Made by a program: the position numbers and the translations under genes. The notes under the pieces were generated by a model. It was given only the letters and a program-made list of their open reading frames with translations, ran no database searches and had not been told where the DNA came from. DNA of 64,000 bases from CAWBOY01 sp963790585 (lineage in GTDB: Bacteria; Planctomycetota; Planctomycetia; Gemmatales; Gemmataceae). Location of the stretch: positions 496,001 through 560,000 of the forward strand of contig CAWBOY010000002.1 in the NCBI GenBank assembly GCA_963790585.1, given 5' to 3'. Shown here one piece after another: positions 61,055-64,000 of the stretch; the first letter of the stretch is position 1; each line of letters begins with the position of its first letter.

Positions 61055-62623
61055 ATGACCGACCTTCGGGATCTCGCAACGGCGATCCGCAGGGTCGGGC
61101 ACGCCGTCACGTTTCGCCGGGACGAAGGCGAAGTCTTCGTACCCTCCTGCCGACCAGAAGACCTCGGCGACCTGTCGTTCCGGGCGGATCATCGGCTACG
61201 TTATCCTTACGTCGCTGGCGCGATGGCAAACGGCATCGGGTCCGCCGAAATTGTCGAGGCGATGGCGCACGGCGGCATGCTCGGCTTCTTTGGCTCGGCA
61301 GGCCTATCCTTTACTAGTGTCGAGCGTGCGGTAGATCGCATCCAAAGGAGCCTCGGTGATCTGCCCCACGGCTTCAATCTGATTCACAGTCCGAACGAGC
61401 CGGACCTCGAAGCGCGACTCGCCGACATGTATCTTCAGCGGGGTGTGCGGCTCGTAGAAGCATCGGCGTATCTTGATCTGACGCTGCCGGTCGTCCGCTA
61501 TAGCCTAAACGGCCTCCGGCTAGACGCCGACGGACGGGTGTACAGACCCAATCGCGTCATTGCCAAAGTGTCGCGCATCGAAGTGGCGACGAAGTTTTTC
61601 AGCCCGGCGCCTGAGCGGATGATTCAGGAATTGCTGCATCGCGGCAACCTGTCGGTGGAACAAGCCAATCTCGCGAAACGGGTGCCGGTCGCTCAGGACG
61701 TGACCGCGGAGGCCGATTCGGGCGGTCATACCGATAATCGGCCAGCTATTACGCTGATTCCAACATTGCTGGCTCTACGCGATCGGCTACAGGCGCAATA
61801 TCGCTTTGCCGTTCCGTTGCGCATCGGCGCGGCGGGCGGAATAGCCACGCCGGCGGGCGCGGCCGCTGCTTTCGCCATGGGCGCGGCTTATGTTTTGACC
61901 GGCTCGATTAATCAAGCGAGCGTTGAGGCCGGCACCTCAAACGCCGTGCGCGACATGCTCGCCCAGGCCGAGCAAGCAGACGTTGCCATGGCCCCGTCGG
62001 CGGACATGTTTGAGATGGGCGTCAAAGTCCAGGTTCTGAAACGTGGCACCATGTTCCCGATGCGTGCCACCCGCCTTTATGAACTATATCGATCTCATTC
62101 GTCGCTAGAGGAGATCGCAGCCAGCGACCGCGCAAAACTCGAGAAAGAATTCTTTCGCGCCCCGCTGGACGAAATCTGGCGGCAGACGCGTGCTTACTTT
62201 CAGGAACGCGATCCAGGCCAGATCGAGCGTGCCGACCGCGATCCAAAACATAGAATGGCTTTGGTGTTCCGGTGGTATCTGGGGCAGTCTTCTCGTTGGG
62301 CCAATAGCGGCGAACCAACGAGACGGCTCGATTACCAGATCTGGTGCGGCCCAGCGATGGGGGCGTTCAATGAATGGGCCAAGGGCTCTTTTTTGGAACA
62401 ACCGCGGAACCGGGATGTTGTGACGATCGCACGCAATATTTTATTTGGGGCCGCGGTGATGCAGCGACTCCAGATGATGAGACTACAGGGTGTGGTCCTC
62501 GACTCTGAAACGACTCGCCTGAGGCCGCTCGAGCCGGCACAGCTGGATGAACTGCTACGATCCTCGGATGATTCGGAGCTCGCTAACGGCCTGGCGCAGG
62601 ATAATCTTGGATTAACGCGATGA
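61055..62623 (+). CDS. pfaD: PfaD-type enoyl reductase
   Basis: A 522-residue FMN-dependent enoyl reductase of the 2-nitropropane dioxygenase/PfaD group, which works in trans for polyunsaturated-fatty-acid-type or other polyketide synthases. Markers are YPYVAGAMANGIGSAEIVEA, GMLGFFGSAGLS, HGFNLIHSPNEP, VTAEADSGGHTDNRPAITLI, IGAAGGIATPAGAAAAFAMG and VLTGSINQASVEAGTS. ATG 61055 has no clear Shine-Dalgarno. The next gene is a PfaA-like ketosynthase, so the two build one lipid or polyketide pathway. Confidence 0.92.
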   Translation: MTDLRDLATAIRRVGHAVTFRRDEGEVFVPSCRPEDLGDLSFRADHRLRYPYVAGAMANGIGSAEIVEAMAHGGMLGFFGSAGLSFTSVERAVDRIQRSLGDLPHGFNLIHSPNEPDLEARLADMYLQRGVRLVEASAYLDLTLPVVRYSLNGLRLDADGRVYRPNRVIAKVSRIEVATKFFSPAPERMIQELLHRGNLSVEQANLAKRVPVAQDVTAEADSGGHTDNRPAITLIPTLLALRDRLQAQYRFAVPLRIGAAGGIATPAGAAAAFAMGAAYVLTGSINQASVEAGTSNAVRDMLAQAEQADVAMAPSADMFEMGVKVQVLKRGTMFPMRATRLYELYRSHSSLEEIAASDRAKLEKEFFRAPLDEIWRQTRAYFQERDPGQIERADRDPKHRMALVFRWYLGQSSRWANSGEPTRRLDYQIWCGPAMGAFNEWAKGSFLEQPRNRDVVTIARNILFGAAVMQRLQMMRLQGVVLDSETTRLRPLEPAQLDELLRSSDDSELANGLAQDNLGLTR

Positions 62624-62657
62624 GCGGTCGTACTTTTATGTAGATGCGGTGGTCCTC

Positions 62658-62716
62658 ACTGGCCCCAAGCACAAGCTCGGGGTTCTTCGGCTCCAGAGCC
62701 CGCGCTCGGGGCTGGT
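62658..62716. repeat. Hairpin repeat between pfaD and the PKS, family D
   Basis: GGCCCCAAGCACAAGC and CGCGCTCGGGGCTGG form an imperfect inverted repeat around a TTCGGCTCCAGAG loop. It belongs to the same family as 60868-60928. It sits in the 150-bp gap before the polyketide synthase start. Confidence 0.6.
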
Positions 62717-62774
62717 GAGCAAGATTGTCGAGATCGAATCCGCTCTTATAGTTGGTCAGAAAGGGAACCCCGGT

Positions 62775-64000
62775 TTGAACTCCGCAGCATCCTCGACTAC
62801 GCCCTCTCCCGAGAGGACGCCGCTCGCGATTATTGGTATTGGTTGTCTTTTCCCTGGCGCGGATGGGCTTTCGAGCTATTGGGGCAATGTGCGCGATGGC
62901 GTCGATTCCATCACTCCCGTCCCAGCGAGCCACTGGCGGCCCGAGGATTATCTCGACGCCGACCCGCGTTCGCCAGACCGTGTCTATACCGCTCGGGGCG
63001 GGTTTCTGTCTCCGGTGCCATTCAATCCCGCTGAGTTCGGCATCGCTCCCAACGATCTCGAAGCTATTGATACATCCCAGTTGCTAGGCCTTATAGTTGC
63101 GCGTGCCGCTCTTGCTGACGCTGGCTACTTAAGCGATCCAAAAAAGAGCGAACATCCGTTGCGCGAGCGAACTGCTGTCATTCTCGGCGTCACCGGGACG
63201 CTGGAGATGGTCGTTCCACTTGGAGCGCGGCTGGGTCATCCGATATGGCGCCGGGCCTTGCTCGAGGCGGGCGTGGAAAAGGCCGTCGCCGATGATGTCG
63301 TGAAGCGGATCGGCGATTCCTACGTCGGCTGGCAGGAGAACTCATTCCCCGGCTTACTTGGCAACGTCGTCGCGGGACGCATCGCCAATCGCCTCGATTT
63401 GGGCGGGACAAACTGCGTCGTTGATGCCGCGTGTGCCAGCTCGCTCAGCGCCTTGCACCTGGCCGCGCTCGAGCTTGCCAGTGGCCGCGCCGATATGGTT
63501 CTGACCGGCGGCGTCGATACATTCAACGACATTTTCATGTATATGTGCTTCAGCAAGACCCCAGCGCTGTCGCCGACCGGCGATGCTCGGCCCTTCGCCG
63601 CCACCGGGGATGGAACGATCTTGGGTGAAGGCCTCGGCATGGTCGTCCTGAAACGATTGGCCGACGCCCAGCGCGACGGTGATCGCATTTATGCGATTGT
63701 CACCGGCCTTGGGACGTCGAGTGACGGCAAGGGCGATGCCGTTTACGCGCCGAAAGCAGCTGGTCAAAAGGCGGCGCTTCAGCGCGCCTACTGCTCCGCC
63801 GGCATCGACGCCGACACGATCGAATTGGTTGAGGGCCATGGCACCGGCACGCGCGTCGGCGATGCGACCGAAGCGTCTGCGCTCGTCGAAGTCTACAAGG
63901 CGAGCGGCAGAGAAGGCACATGGTGCGCCCTCGGATCTGTTAAGTCGCAGATTGGTCACACGAAGGCGGCGGCCGGGGTTGCTGGTCTCATTAAAGCGGC
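62775..64000 (+). CDS. Polyketide/polyunsaturated fatty acid synthase (PfaA-like), 3' partial
   Basis: The frame is open to the window end; 409 residues are visible. A short leader is followed by a complete-looking start of a ketosynthase: LAIIGIGCLFPGADGLSSYW, the active-site cysteine in VVDAACASSLSALHLAA, the first His in VEGHGTGTRVGD and the second in GSVKSQIGHTKAAAG. All three catalytic residues are present. TTG 62775 has AAGGG nine bases upstream; GTG 62715 in the same frame is the alternative. With pfaD upstream this is the first module of a secondary lipid synthase. Later domains (AT, ACP, KR) lie outside. Confidence 0.9.
   Translation, partial: MNSAASSTTPSPERTPLAIIGIGCLFPGADGLSSYWGNVRDGVDSITPVPASHWRPEDYLDADPRSPDRVYTARGGFLSPVPFNPAEFGIAPNDLEAIDTSQLLGLIVARAALADAGYLSDPKKSEHPLRERTAVILGVTGTLEMVVPLGARLGHPIWRRALLEAGVEKAVADDVVKRIGDSYVGWQENSFPGLLGNVVAGRIANRLDLGGTNCVVDAACASSLSALHLAALELASGRADMVLTGGVDTFNDIFMYMCFSKTPALSPTGDARPFAATGDGTILGEGLGMVVLKRLADAQRDGDRIYAIVTGLGTSSDGKGDAVYAPKAAGQKAALQRAYCSAGIDADTIELVEGHGTGTRVGDATEASALVEVYKASGREGTWCALGSVKSQIGHTKAAAGVAGLIKA

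Overview
The window looks like the chromosome of a planctomycete, most likely of the Gemmata group. The signs are: moderately high G+C, short and poorly clustered transcription units, a SecA enlarged by a lineage-type insertion, a Tat-exported Gfo/Idh/MocA oxidoreductase, two DUF4058 proteins, lipopolysaccharide (waaA) and glycogen (glgA, glgC) genes, a PfaD/PfaA-type lipid synthase, many hairpin repeats between genes, and a type A RNase P RNA whose P12 helix is lengthened by TAGTCCG heptamers. This is inferred from gene content only; no 16S rRNA is present.

Positions 1 to about 7850 are the right-hand part of an integrated element that enters from the left edge. It lies against the 3' half of a tRNA-Lys(CTT) gene and ends in a tyrosine integrase. 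Its genes all read rightward: a partial HTH protein, an AlpA-like protein, a 60-residue protein, a 1412-residue replication protein, a possible small-terminase-like protein, and the integrase. The replication protein joins a PrimPol primase, a DUF3987 P-loop ATPase, a DnaQ/RNase D-type 3'-5' exonuclease and a family A DNA polymerase. The linker between its ATPase and exonuclease parts is encoded by an inverted, iteron-like array with 21-bp phasing. This is the most unusual thing in the window, and the layout resembles a phage satellite or phage-plasmid that carries its own replisome.

Positions 8000-27700 hold host genes: an ECF sigma/anti-sigma pair, an alpha-oxoamine synthase, pxpB, menG, glgA, a HAD phosphatase, a TPR membrane protein, ilvB, a DUF971-mrp pair, an ABC exporter and thrC. 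An IS1634-family insertion sequence with terminal repeats and a 4-bp target duplication lies at 27832-29874. Positions 30000-46700 hold a second ABC exporter with a large membrane-anchored companion, ugd, a membrane GTPase, a NifU-type scaffold, ribF, rnpB, clpS and two multi-membrane-span glycosyltransferase-like genes. Positions 47200-64000 hold secA, waaA, an acyltransferase, glgC, a retropepsin-like protease pair, a secreted methyltransferase, an aldo/keto reductase, a Gfo/Idh protein, an RMD-like epimerase, pfaD and the start of a polyketide synthase that leaves the right edge.

Two quality signals run through the host part. At least twelve apparent single-base frameshifts break ten genes, including secA twice. 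At least three genes (glgA, pxpB, a GT39-type gene) have a good Shine-Dalgarno sequence placed six bases before ATC or ATT where ATG is expected. The frameshifts are more likely sequence errors than biology. The start codons could be either.
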